DNA from: Desulfovibrio sp. UCD-KL4C
GTDB lineage: Bacteria > Desulfobacterota > Desulfovibrionia > Desulfovibrionales > Desulfovibrionaceae
Reading direction: 5' to 3'
NCBI RefSeq assembly: GCF_006210265.1
Contig: NZ_VCNC01000004.1
Span: 310,001 to 374,000 of the forward strand
Length of the DNA: 64,000 nt
Numbering within the stretch: the stretch's first letter is position 1; every line of letters starts with the position of its first letter. The position numbers were made by a program, and so were the translations under genes. Shown one piece after another: positions 35,255 to 42,828 of the stretch. The notes under the pieces were generated by a model that was not told where the DNA came from, did not search any database, and was given only the letters and a program-made list of their open reading frames with translations.

Positions 35255-35599
35255 CTATTTGCCGAATTTTTCACGCCATATTTTGCCGGTCTGTTCCATA
35301 TCAGAGTCAGCCCACGTGCGACGAATTCGGTTAAGAGTCGGCATACCAAGTGAAAATTCCTGCAACCAGTTTTTAGCAAAGGTTCCGCTTTTAGTTTCTG
35401 CAAATATTTCTTCCATTGCCTCCTCGTTGATTACCCGTGGTCCGCTATGGCGTACCGCGAATTCGCAAGTGCGGCTTGCCCGTGAAGTCAAGTATTCTTC
35501 GATTCCAACTTCATCAATATCGTCAATGATAGAGCGGATGGAGCGGATTGTATTCGCCGTCAGCAGTCTGTTGCGGCTAAAGAAGCAATGGAGTGTCAT
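35255..35599 (-). pseudogene. C-terminal remnant of a ketol-acid reductoisomerase-like gene
   Basis: A 114-residue frame with no NADPH domain. The last ~80 residues (EEYLTSRASRTCEFAVRHSG, PRVINEEAMEEIFAETKSG, TFAKNWLQEFSLGMPTLNRI) resemble the C-terminal knotted domain of IlvC-type reductoisomerases (compare GPRVI..E and G.FAK.W). The frame upstream of the ATG meets a stop 13 codons away and no IlvC N-terminal sequence is found up to 35980. The first ~35 residues show no clear similarity, so a breakpoint probably lies there. A short hairpin (ACCATCC/GGATGGT, 35213-35229) follows it. It is read as a decayed gene, possibly of the same catabolic operon as allE. Confidence 0.55.
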
Positions 35600-35982
35600 A
35601 TTTGCGGTGTTGCCGAGCGTGCCGGTATTAAATTAATGAAGTAGCGCCTAATAGATAAATTTGTTTCGCTTTATTGTTACAGTTTCGCTCTTTTGGGGGA
35701 CGGCAGTTCTAACCTGCTTTTGTCATTCTGCAGTCAAAGTCTGCTTAAAAACTTTTCTCGAGCTTTCTTTTGCGTTATATTCTTAATACTGTATCAGCTT
35801 GTCTTTGGTTGTTGATAAATTCACATACGGTAAGTTGTATTGTACTCTAAATTTATAGCTTGGAGCAGAGATTGTGAATATCTGAACTATATTTCCTGTT
35901 TTGGTTTTGAATAGCGGTTGTCTAGTTATCATGTTAATAAATGAGTTAGCGTTCTCTATAACGCTACTACTAATATGGGAGC
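35600..35982. other. Noncoding gap upstream of MCP gene
   Basis: 383 bp without a supported gene. A perfect TAGCGTT/AACGCTA inverted repeat lies at 35947-35966, just before the methyl-accepting protein start. On the plus strand a short open stretch ends at a TAG near 35644 (reading ...ECHICGVAERAGIKLMK); it is too short to name and may be another gene relic. Confidence 0.4.
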
Positions 35983-38409
35983 ATGAGTATGAAACTTAAA
36001 GCCAAATTTATTTTACCACAGACGCTAATAATAATTTTATTAGGTTGCCTTTGTGTTTTTGTTACAGTTAATTCATTTAAATCATTGCAGGAAATGTATC
36101 TGTCCTCTGTCGTTGAGAATGCTTTTTCTTTAGTAACTACAGGAATTGATTCAACTACAAAAGATGCTCAAAATATTGCATCACTTTTTTCACAACGGGC
36201 ATCTGTTATAGATGCTTTTGAACTCGCCTCGGCAGGCAATATTGACGATGAGAAATCAGCAGAATCTCAGCAGGCAAGAGAAATACTCCGCAAAAAATTA
36301 AGCCTAGATCTTAAAGGATATGAAAATCTGGGCGAAGGTAAATTGAAATTGCATTTTCACTTGCCGAACGGGCGAAGCCTTGTCAGGCTTTGGCGTAAAA
36401 AACAGGCGAAACGTAATGGTAAGTGGGTTGATATTTCTGATGACATCTCAAGTTTCAGGCAAACAGTTCTTGATGTTAATAAACAGGGTGCTCCTGTTGG
36501 CGGGATTGAGCTTGGGCGCGGAGGCTTTGCTATAAGAGGTCTTGTTCCGGTCATAAATAAATCCGGTAAGACTTTGGGGTCTGTTGAAGTTCTTAAAAAT
36601 TTTAAACCCATATTACAAAATGTAGAAGATTCCGGAATTGAAACAATGCTGTTTATGAATGAAGATTTGCTAAGTACTGCAACGGCATTGCAGGACGCGG
36701 CGAAGTTTCCTGTTTTATTCCAGAATTATGTATTGGTAAGTGCGATTAATAAAGATAAAAATCTCTCACTAATCAATAAAGAACTGCTCGACAAAGGACG
36801 CAAGGAACAGGTCATAACTAATCTTGGGCGTATTGCTTTGGCTGCCTTTCCTATAAAAGATTACCGCGGAAATCAGGTTGGAATATTGGTTGGAGTTATT
36901 GACCTTTCTAAGATGGTAACTTTGTCTGAAAAAGCCAATTTTGTCTTTATTGGAAGTATTGCCGCAATGGTTATTATTCCACTCTTTCTTATGATGTTTC
37001 TTCTGAGGAAAGCTATTTTAAATCCTCTAAAGTTAATTTCCGGTAAAATTGAAGATATCATTTTGGATCGTGCTGACCTTGGGAGCTCAATTGCTATCAA
37101 GTATGACGATGAAATTGGCGATATGACAGCTGTATTTAATAGATTGCTTAGTAAGCTCGATCTCATGGTAAAGGAAATGGAAGTCTATGTGCATGTTCTT
37201 AATGCTGTTCCTGATCCTATTTTCGCTGTTGATGATACTGAAAAAGTTATAATGGCAAATACGGCTATGTCCGAATTGTCCGCACTTAATGAAGAAGAGC
37301 TTAAAAGCAGCACGTGTACTGATGTTTTTCGCAATACTTCCTGTGACTCAGAGCAGTGCTCTGTCCATATGTGTAGAAAGAGTGGAAAACAGGAAATTGC
37401 AGATGTTATTAAAATGCAGGACCCTGCCAAAAATGATGTGTACATACAGTCTGTTTCAGACAGTTTAAAAGATAAGAATGGACAGCTGCTTGGGTACGTT
37501 ACTGTTGCAAGAAATGTAACGGATCTGGTCATTAAAGAGCAAAATATTAATGAGCAGTTGGAAAGGATTAACGATGTAAATACGTCTACCGCTGAAGTTT
37601 CCGGTAATATTTACAGATATTCTGAAGACCTTGAAAAAGAAATGACTTCGGTAAATGAATCAGTTGGTGTCCAGCATCAGCGGCTTGCTGAAACTTCTAC
37701 TGCTATGGAGCAGATGAACGTAAGTGTTCTTGCTGTTGCTGAAAGTGCCTCAAGTGCTTCAAGTAAATCTCTTAATACAAGGGATATGGCTCAGGACGGA
37801 GCTAATATTGTTGGTGAAACCCGTGATGCAATAACCGCAGTGCGTAATCAGACTGATACTTTGAACAATATTATGGACCAACTTGGTGCTGAGGCACAAA
37901 GCATTGGTGGAGTTCTCGGCGTGATTAATGACATTGCTGATCAGACCAATCTGCTTGCTCTCAATGCCGCCATTGAGGCCGCTCGCGCGGGTGAAGCCGG
38001 TAGAGGATTTGCTGTTGTTGCTGATGAAGTCAGAAAACTTGCGGAAAAAACAGTTGATGCAACAAAAGAAGTTGAAGCCGTTATTAAAGGTATTCAGGAC
38101 CGTGCAAAGAGCTCAAAGAAATTAACATCAGAAACATCTTCACTCGTGGTTGTCGCAGCGGAGTCTGCTGAGAAGTCAGGATCATCTTTAAAAGCTATTG
38201 TTGAACTTGCGGATGAATCCGCTGCAGATGTAAGTAACATTGCCGCTGCAGCAGAAGAACAGTCAGCAAGTTCAGAAGAGATAAACAGGGCCATGCAGGA
38301 TGTTAACGAACTTGCTTTGTCTGTATCAGAGAGGGTAAAAGATTCTGCGAAATCGTTGACTGATTTAGTGAAGCTTGCAGAGGAATTGGACGAGATCTCG
38401 CATAAGTAA
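35983..38409 (+). CDS. Methyl-accepting chemotaxis protein with Cache-like sensor and Cys-rich PAS
   Basis: 808 residues. TM1 is at 8-30, followed by a periplasmic sensor of about 290 residues ([19 protein letters not shown] is a Cache-family trait) and TM2 around 325-345. HAMP and a PAS ([18 protein letters not shown]) follow; the PAS contains four nearby cysteines ([13 protein letters not shown] and SSTCTD). The signalling domain has the standard hairpin tip [36 protein letters not shown]. There is no CheR-tether pentapeptide at the C terminus. It acts at the inner membrane on CheA/CheW. The first ATG (35983) is taken; ATG 35989 is equally possible. Confidence 0.9.
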   Translation: MSMKLKAKFILPQTLIIILLGCLCVFVTVNSFKSLQEMYLSSVVENAFSLVTTGIDSTTKDAQNIASLFSQRASVIDAFELASAGNIDDEKSAESQQAREILRKKLSLDLKGYENLGEGKLKLHFHLPNGRSLVRLWRKKQAKRNGKWVDISDDISSFRQTVLDVNKQGAPVGGIELGRGGFAIRGLVPVINKSGKTLGSVEVLKNFKPILQNVEDSGIETMLFMNEDLLSTATALQDAAKFPVLFQNYVLVSAINKDKNLSLINKELLDKGRKEQVITNLGRIALAAFPIKDYRGNQVGILVGVIDLSKMVTLSEKANFVFIGSIAAMVIIPLFLMMFLLRKAILNPLKLISGKIEDIILDRADLGSSIAIKYDDEIGDMTAVFNRLLSKLDLMVKEMEVYVHVLNAVPDPIFAVDDTEKVIMANTAMSELSALNEEELKSSTCTDVFRNTSCDSEQCSVHMCRKSGKQEIADVIKMQDPAKNDVYIQSVSDSLKDKNGQLLGYVTVARNVTDLVIKEQNINEQLERINDVNTSTAEVSGNIYRYSEDLEKEMTSVNESVGVQHQRLAETSTAMEQMNVSVLAVAESASSASSKSLNTRDMAQDGANIVGETRDAITAVRNQTDTLNNIMDQLGAEAQSIGGVLGVINDIADQTNLLALNAAIEAARAGEAGRGFAVVADEVRKLAEKTVDATKEVEAVIKGIQDRAKSSKKLTSETSSLVVVAAESAEKSGSSLKAIVELADESAADVSNIAAAAEEQSASSEEINRAMQDVNELALSVSERVKDSAKSLTDLVKLAEELDEISHK

Positions 38410-38431
38410 AGATTTAGTATTCGAATTATTC

Positions 38432-38465
38432 AAGGGCCGGAACGAAAGTTTCGGCCCTTTTTTTG
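38432..38465 (+). terminator. Rho-independent terminator after MCP
   Basis: AAGGGCCGGAAC / GTTTCGGCCCTT stem (one mismatch) with a GAAA loop, followed by a run of T. Confidence 0.9.
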
Positions 38466-38561
38466 TTATAATGGTTTGAAATCCCATACTAAAAGAGAAA
38501 TTAAGGGCGCTCTGAGTACGAAATGTTATTTTTTTGGAGTGTCGAAATAAAATATGAAAAG

Positions 38562-38597
38562 TTGACAAAGGTCGGTATTTGGCTAAATTGCCAAATA
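38562..38597 (+). promoter_or_regulatory. Promoter with operator centred on the -10 box
   Basis: TTGACA (38562-38567) and TAAATT (38584-38589) are spaced 16 bp. The -10 is the centre of a perfect inverted repeat: TATTTGGC (38576-38583) and GCCAAATA (38590-38597). This is a classic repressor layout for the thioredoxin-CcdA operon that follows; an ArsR-type repressor is possible but none is encoded nearby. Confidence 0.65.
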
Positions 38598-38683
38598 AAC
38601 AAATAATAAATTGTAATCCTCGTTTAAGCATGAAGGACGCAGGCAAAATAAACGAAGATTAACTATTAAAAAGGAGGAGTTAT

Positions 38684-38914
38684 ATGAAAGTTCAAGTGTT
38701 AGGCCCAGGGTGTGCAAAGTGTAAGAAAGTGGAGAAAATAGTCAGGGAAGTTATAGATGAAGCAGGAATTGAAGCAGAAGTAGTAAAGGTTTCTGATTTT
38801 CAGGAAATAGCTTCTTTCGGAGTGTTTTCAACTCCTGCCGTTGCAATTGATGGTGATGTAAAGGTTGTGGGAAGAGTTCCCAGTAAAGATGAAATTCTTG
38901 AATGGATAAAATAG
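38684..38914 (+). CDS. Small thioredoxin-fold redox disulfide protein
   Basis: A 76-residue single-domain thioredoxin-fold protein. GPGCAKCKKVEKIVREV holds the CxxC pair and STPAVAIDG holds the cis-Pro. It matches the redox-active disulfide protein 2 group (TIGR00412-like), cytoplasmic. AAGGAGG precedes the ATG. It heads a four-gene operon with a DGC-domain protein, a thioredoxin-like lipoprotein and a CcdA-type carrier, which suggests passing electrons from the cytoplasm to the periplasm. Confidence 0.88.
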   Translation: MKVQVLGPGCAKCKKVEKIVREVIDEAGIEAEVVKVSDFQEIASFGVFSTPAVAIDGDVKVVGRVPSKDEILEWIK

Positions 38915-38938
38915 AAACTACTGAGGGGATTAATAGTT

Positions 38939-39313
38939 ATGTCTAAATGTGATTGCGCATGTGGTAGCGCTCCGAAATTTGTCTTTTCGTGCTCTGGGGC
39001 AGCTGATGTAGGTGAAATAGCTGATCAGGCTGCTCGTCAATTGTCACGTGAGGGATGCGTGAAAATGTTCTGCCTTGCAGGTATAGGCGGTCGAGTTTCC
39101 GGTATCATGAAAAGTACCGAAGCGGCCTCAAAAATTATTGTAATTGATGGATGCCCGCTTAATTGCGCTAGAAAGACTCTTGAGGAAGCAGATTTCTCAG
39201 ATTTTGAACACCTGCAACTTGATGATATTGGGCTTAAAAAAGGTGTAGCAAAGACCTCTACGGAAAATATCAAGTTGGTAGTTGATTCTGTAAATACTCT
39301 TTTGAAAGGATAA
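38939..39313 (+). CDS. DGC-domain putative zinc-binding protein
   Basis: A 124-residue cytoplasmic protein with many conserved cysteines: CDCACGSAPKFVFSCSGAADVG, CLAGIGGRVSG and VIDGCPLNCARKTLEEA. The DGCPLNC motif names the DGC family, thought to bind zinc or Fe-S. In anaerobes it is often found beside small thioredoxins and CcdA as here. The function is not known. Confidence 0.85.
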   Translation: MSKCDCACGSAPKFVFSCSGAADVGEIADQAARQLSREGCVKMFCLAGIGGRVSGIMKSTEAASKIIVIDGCPLNCARKTLEEADFSDFEHLQLDDIGLKKGVAKTSTENIKLVVDSVNTLLKG

Positions 39314-39315
39314 CT

Positions 39316-39741
39316 ATGAGAGCTGCAAAAGTTATATTTTATCTTACCATACTGACTTTTGTAATGGGTCTGGTTACGGCTTGTTCTTCTGAGGCAGATG
39401 AAAGCAAAAAAGCAATAACATCTTCTGAATTACTTTCTGGTAAGCCGCAAGACTTGCCGATTCACGGCATGGTTACCATGGTGGATATCGGTGCTCATTC
39501 ATGTATTCCGTGTAAAATGATGACACCTATCATCGAAAAGCTTTCTAAAGAGTACGAAGGGCGAGTTGCTATAGCTTTTATTGATGTCTGGGAAAACAAT
39601 GATGAGGCTCCAAAATATGGAGTTCGAACAATTCCTGCACAGATTTTCTATGATGCCGACGGAAACGAGAAATATCGGCATGAAGGTTTCTTGGGTGAAA
39701 GAGATATCGTCAGCAAGTTTATAGAACTTGGTGTTCAATAG
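39316..39741 (+). CDS. Thioredoxin-like lipoprotein
   Basis: 141 residues with a signal peptide and lipobox (FVMGLVTAC), so it is probably anchored facing the periplasm. The thioredoxin domain has GAHSCIPCKMMTP (CxxC) and YGVRTIPAQIFYD with the cis-Pro. It starts 2 bp after the DGC gene. It probably receives electrons from the CcdA-type protein encoded next and reduces periplasmic disulfides. Confidence 0.88.
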   Translation: MRAAKVIFYLTILTFVMGLVTACSSEADESKKAITSSELLSGKPQDLPIHGMVTMVDIGAHSCIPCKMMTPIIEKLSKEYEGRVAIAFIDVWENNDEAPKYGVRTIPAQIFYDADGNEKYRHEGFLGERDIVSKFIELGVQ

Positions 39742-39749
39742 GACATGGC

Positions 39750-40451
39750 GTGGATAACTTCTTTTTAACAGTTAACTCATGGATGGCAGGCGGAACGGCC
39801 ATCGCCGCTCTAGGGTGTTTTCTTTGGGGAATAGTCAGTGTGCTGTTTTCTCCCTGCCATCTAGCATCTATTCCTTTGATTGTAGGATATGTGGGTGGGC
39901 AGAAGGAACTTGTAAAGGGCAAGAAAGCGGCCCTTTACGCAGTTCTTTTTACCACGGGGCTATTTATAACTATTGCATTGATCGGTGTAATATGTGCCTT
40001 AATGGGGCGCATGCTGGGTGATGTAGGTTCTTACTGGACAGTTTTAGTGGGTTTCGTTCTTATTTGGGTTGCTTTGGATATGTTTGGGGTCTCTGGATGC
40101 TCAATATCTGGAGGACTTATGTCGAAATTAAAAGTTAAAGGAAAGTCCGGTTCTTTTATTCTAGGTTTAGCCTATGGAGTCTTGTCCGGTTCATGTACTT
40201 TTGGTTTTATTGCTCCCATCTTAGCTATTATCACCGTGCAAAATCAGGTTTTAATAGGAGTCCTTTACATTGTCCTTTTTGGAATAGGGCATTGCATTCC
40301 CATTGCTATTGCAGGCGGATCTGCGGCTTTGGTCCAAAAAATATTATTAAATCAGAGCTGGCAGCGCGGCGGGATCTTGTTTCGTCGTCTTGCAGGGATT
40401 TTAATTGCATCAATGGGTGTATATTTTGTTATTCAGCCATTTGTGAATTAA
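39750..40451 (+). CDS. CcdA/DsbD-type transmembrane electron carrier
   Basis: A 233-residue protein with 6 predicted spans. FLWGIVSVLFSPCHLASIPLIVGYVGG in the first half and YGVLSGSCTFGFIAPILA in the second hold the paired cysteines by which CcdA proteins pass electrons across the inner membrane. It begins at GTG 39750, 8 bp after the lipoprotein stop. It completes a cytoplasm-to-periplasm thiol relay with the two thioredoxin-like proteins. Its 3' end overlaps the convergent GNAT gene by 4 bp. Confidence 0.88.
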   Translation: MDNFFLTVNSWMAGGTAIAALGCFLWGIVSVLFSPCHLASIPLIVGYVGGQKELVKGKKAALYAVLFTTGLFITIALIGVICALMGRMLGDVGSYWTVLVGFVLIWVALDMFGVSGCSISGGLMSKLKVKGKSGSFILGLAYGVLSGSCTFGFIAPILAIITVQNQVLIGVLYIVLFGIGHCIPIAIAGGSAALVQKILLNQSWQRGGILFRRLAGILIASMGVYFVIQPFVN

Positions 40452-40876
40452 TCTTTAGTAATATAATTCATCTGCTTCATCTTTTCCATATCAATAAAAG
40501 ACCCCATTGCGGTCAACATTGTTTTGAACCCGAGTTTTTCATAAAAACCCTCTTTACCGGGCACAGCGTACAGAATGACATTTTGATTTTGCAGTTTCTC
40601 CATAAGACCATTCATGATCAGCCTGCCGACTCCTTTATTTTGATATTCAGGTAATAAACACAGATCGTAAATTGCAGCACACGTAACCCCGTCTGAAAGA
40701 GCACGTCCAAAGCCGATTAAGCGTTCTGAGTCATATGCAAAGCAGACAACAGCACTGTTTTCAGATGCAATCATTAACTTGGCTGGATCCCGTGTTCCTA
40801 AAGGTGCTTTCTTGAATATATCACATACACTTTTCCAATCAATATTTTTCAGATTAAAGCGCAAACAAATTTCCAT
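40448..40876 (-). CDS. GNAT-family N-acetyltransferase
   Basis: A 142-residue single GNAT domain. LIGFGRALSDGVTCAAIYDLCLLPEYQNKGVGRLIMNGLM holds strand 4 and the acetyl-CoA pyrophosphate loop (Q-x-x-G-x-G/A); EGFYEKLGFK is the usual late motif. The substrate is unknown. It is convergent with the CcdA gene. Confidence 0.85.
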   Translation of the reverse strand: MEICLRFNLKNIDWKSVCDIFKKAPLGTRDPAKLMIASENSAVVCFAYDSERLIGFGRALSDGVTCAAIYDLCLLPEYQNKGVGRLIMNGLMEKLQNQNVILYAVPGKEGFYEKLGFKTMLTAMGSFIDMEKMKQMNYITKD

Positions 40877-41017
40877 TTTGCCTCACAAAATAGCGATAGT
40901 TTAGTATGTTAGCAGATTCTTCTTTGGGCTAATTCTTTTTTAAATGAATACTCGCGGGTGTTCATGTTTGTCTAGTCTGATGTGGATGTAGTGTTTATTA
41001 AATTTATTTAAAATATC

Positions 41018-41080
41018 ATTTGACTATCAAACTAAAACTATGCAAAGAAGTTTGAAGCACTAATTGTTTGATAGTCAAAT
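41018..41080. promoter_or_regulatory. Two MarR-type operator sites in a 15-bp inverted repeat
   Basis: ATTTGACTATCAAAC (41018-41032) and its exact reverse complement GTTTGATAGTCAAAT (41066-41080) flank the promoter region. Each arm is itself a dyad, TTTGA-N3-TCAAA. Centre-to-centre spacing is 48 bp. The MarR gene of the operon is the likely binder. Confidence 0.75.
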
Positions 41081-41099
41081 AATATTTTAGGAGATCAGG

Positions 41100-41843
41100 A
41101 TGGAATTTGAAACTATATTTCTAGTGGCGCTGCAAAGCAGTTTTTTTATAGGGCTTATCCATGGGATTAACCCATGTGGGCATTCATGGCTTATGCTTGC
41201 TCCTTTTGTTTATGGAGAAAAAAAAGGTAGCCGCGTTTTCTCGTTGACTTCAGCTTTTATCATGGGAACATCAATGGCCTGCCTTATTATCGGTTTTACA
41301 TTGGGGTCCATTTCCTTGACTATTCCTGCATCGTTTGAATACGTTGTGGATATTGCCACCGTTTGTGTCTTGATCGGTCTAGGGGCAATATTAATTGTTA
41401 AGCCAGAGTTGCTCCATAGCCATGACCACGATCACGACCACGATCACGACCACGATCACGGACACAGCCACGAACATGAACATAGCCATGAACATTCGCA
41501 TGACTGTCAGTGCGAAGACCATTGTGAAGCTAAATCTACAATTCATAGTATGACTTTTTGGGGGCTTTTCTCTATTGGATTTTTCAACATGATTGTGCCG
41601 TGTCCCACTGTTGCAATCATGTACTCATATGCTCTTGATTCAGGTAGTGTATTGAAGGGAATCGCAGTTTTTGCAAGCTATGCGATAGGAACAGGGATTG
41701 CTCTTTCTGGCGTAATTTACGCTATTTACAAAGCAGCAGGCTTTGTGCGTGCTTTAAAACAAGGCTGGGTTGAGCCGCTTGTAATGCGGACTGCAGGAGT
41801 TATGACAATCGGTTTCGGGATCTACAGCTATACAACTATGTAA
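41100..41843 (+). CDS. His-rich metal permease (NicO/RcnA-like, nickel/cobalt)
   Basis: A 247-residue protein with 6 predicted spans. HGINPCGHSWLMLAPFVYGEKKG in the first span and FFNMIVPCPTVAIMYSYAL later are the paired motifs of the NicO/UreH-like carriers. A cytoplasmic or periplasmic loop at residues 105-140 is nearly all His and Asp/Glu (HDHDHDHDHGHSHEHEHSHEH), as in RcnA-type nickel/cobalt exporters. AGGAG precedes the ATG. It is cotranscribed with a MarR regulator and preceded by paired operators. Efflux is likelier than uptake, but sequence alone does not settle direction. Confidence 0.78.
   Translation: MEFETIFLVALQSSFFIGLIHGINPCGHSWLMLAPFVYGEKKGSRVFSLTSAFIMGTSMACLIIGFTLGSISLTIPASFEYVVDIATVCVLIGLGAILIVKPELLHSHDHDHDHDHDHDHGHSHEHEHSHEHSHDCQCEDHCEAKSTIHSMTFWGLFSIGFFNMIVPCPTVAIMYSYALDSGSVLKGIAVFASYAIGTGIALSGVIYAIYKAAGFVRALKQGWVEPLVMRTAGVMTIGFGIYSYTTM
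41424..41459 (+). repeat. Three tandem 12-bp repeats coding His/Asp
   Basis: GACCACGATCAC occurs three times head to tail inside the permease gene, coding for alternating Asp-His. In-frame slippage here would change the length of the metal-binding loop. Confidence 0.9.
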
Positions 41844-41860
41844 ATAATATAGGAGTGTTA

Positions 41861-42277
41861 ATGAGTTCTTTAAATAATTTAAATCATAGTGTTGTAGAGT
41901 TTTATGAGAAGTTGTCGTCCTGGGAGAATGATATTGTACGTGGGAAGGGGATTACTCTTCCTCAGATGCATACTCTAGAGGTGCTTGGCAGTCAGCAGCC
42001 TATGCGGATGAAAGAGTTGGCTCAGGGTATGGGGATAACTACGGGTACTCTGACCGTCCTCGTTGACAGGCTTGAAATTAAAGGATTTGTCTGTCGTAAA
42101 CCTCATGACTCTGATCGGCGTTCCATCCTTGTTGAATTAACCGAATCCGGTGAAGCTATGTTTGCAGAACATGATCGGCTACATCTACGTTTGATCGAAG
42201 AGCTTACTTCTGAGATCTCAGACTCCGAGCGTGAGGTCTTTTTGAATTGCTTGGAGAAAATGAATAAAGCATTTTGA
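41861..42277 (+). CDS. MarR-family regulator
   Basis: A 138-residue winged-helix protein. GKGITLPQMHTLEVLGSQQPMR, MKELAQGMGITTGTLTVLVDRLEIKGF and PHDSDRRSILVELTESGEAM give the MarR DNA-binding core and wing. ATG 41861 is chosen because AGGAG lies 5 nt upstream, not the GTG at 41855 inside that site. It is encoded 17 bp after the metal permease and probably represses the operon by binding the TTTGA-N3-TCAAA sites; metal or another ligand may release it. Confidence 0.88.
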   Translation: MSSLNNLNHSVVEFYEKLSSWENDIVRGKGITLPQMHTLEVLGSQQPMRMKELAQGMGITTGTLTVLVDRLEIKGFVCRKPHDSDRRSILVELTESGEAMFAEHDRLHLRLIEELTSEISDSEREVFLNCLEKMNKAF

Positions 42278-42349
42278 ATTCTTTAAAGTTGTTATAAATT
42301 ATCTCATGAAAACAGATTGTTAAAAAGTTATGAACAAGAAATGAACAAT

Positions 42350-42358
42350 TGTGGAAAA
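42350..42358 (-). promoter_or_regulatory. DnaA box upstream of nrdD
   Basis: TGTGGAAAA, the complement of TTTTCCACA, fits the consensus TTWTNCACA. It lies 76 bp before the nrdD -35. Noted because nrdJ also has one; a chance match is possible. Confidence 0.3.
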
Positions 42359-42433
42359 TTGATGTTCCTTTTCTTTTCATCCTTACTCTCGCAAGGGATT
42401 TCAGAAAACTTTCATGAAAATGTCTAGAAGTTC

Positions 42434-42461
42434 TTGACCCAAAGCTGAGGTTTGATAAACT
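42434..42461 (+). promoter_or_regulatory. Putative sigma70 promoter of nrdD
   Basis: TTGACC (42434-42439) and TAAACT (42456-42461), 16-bp spacer, identical hexamers and spacing to nrdJ. The -10 overlaps the near-palindrome GTTTGATAAAC. Confidence 0.6.
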
Positions 42462-42480
42462 CTCCTGAGTCGTTTTTGAA

Positions 42481-42597
42481 CTTCAGTTGTCTGTATATTT
42501 CAGACAATTTCAGGAGACCCGGTTAGAATCCGGGGCGGTTCTGCCACTGTAAAATTTCTTCGTTAAGAAGAAATGAAAGCCAGCATCCTGACTGAAG
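42481..42597 (+). promoter_or_regulatory. Cobalamin riboswitch aptamer upstream of nrdD
   Basis: 117 nt closed by CUUCAG (42481-42486) with CUGAAG (42592-42597). A TTGTCTG/CAGACAA hairpin comes first. The conserved core CCCGGTTAGAATCCGGGGCG and GGTTCTGCCACTGTAA follows, then a variable TTTCTTC/GAAGAAA hairpin and AAGCCAGCATCCTG. Repression of a B12-independent enzyme when B12 is plentiful is the known logic for such switches. Confidence 0.92.
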
Positions 42598-42828
42598 CCT
42601 GCCTGCCTCTTGCAGGTATTTATTCCATTTTCCGGAGAGCCAATAAAACTTACGGCTTCCGGTCTAAAGTCTTGCAGGACCAGCCTTCCGGGTAGCCTGC
42701 GCCACAAGCTCAGATCATGATCTCCATACGGGGGCCTAGTAAGAGTGCAACTTTTCAGTTGCTCAGCTTCTAGTGTTTTGCCTTGTGGATGATGTTCTGT
42801 GCGGACAACCCCTTAACAGGTAATATTG
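42598..42828 (+). promoter_or_regulatory. Second structured leader domain of nrdD, downstream of the B12 aptamer
   Basis: It has the same order as in the nrdJ leader. Hairpin CCTGC/GCAGG is at 42602-42616. Stem B pairs CCGGAGAGCC (42632-42641) with GGCTTCCGG (42654-42662), with one bulged A. Stem C pairs GCAGG (42674-42678) with CCTGC (42696-42700). The block GCCTGCGCCACAAGCTCA is at 42695-42712, hairpin GCAAC/GTTGC at 42747-42762, and CTAGTGTTTTGC at 42770-42781. CCACAAG (42702-42708) can pair with CTTGTGG (42782-42788). The ribosome site lies in CCCCTTAACAGG just before the ATG. Confidence 0.7.

Noticed and set aside
35235-35636. 133-codon plus-strand frame
   Set aside because: Antisense to the IlvC-like fragment, with no family resemblance of its own.
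41424-41480. Short tandem repeats resembling a CRISPR start
   Set aside because: Units are 12 bp, contiguous and code for the His-rich loop. There are no spacers and no cas genes.
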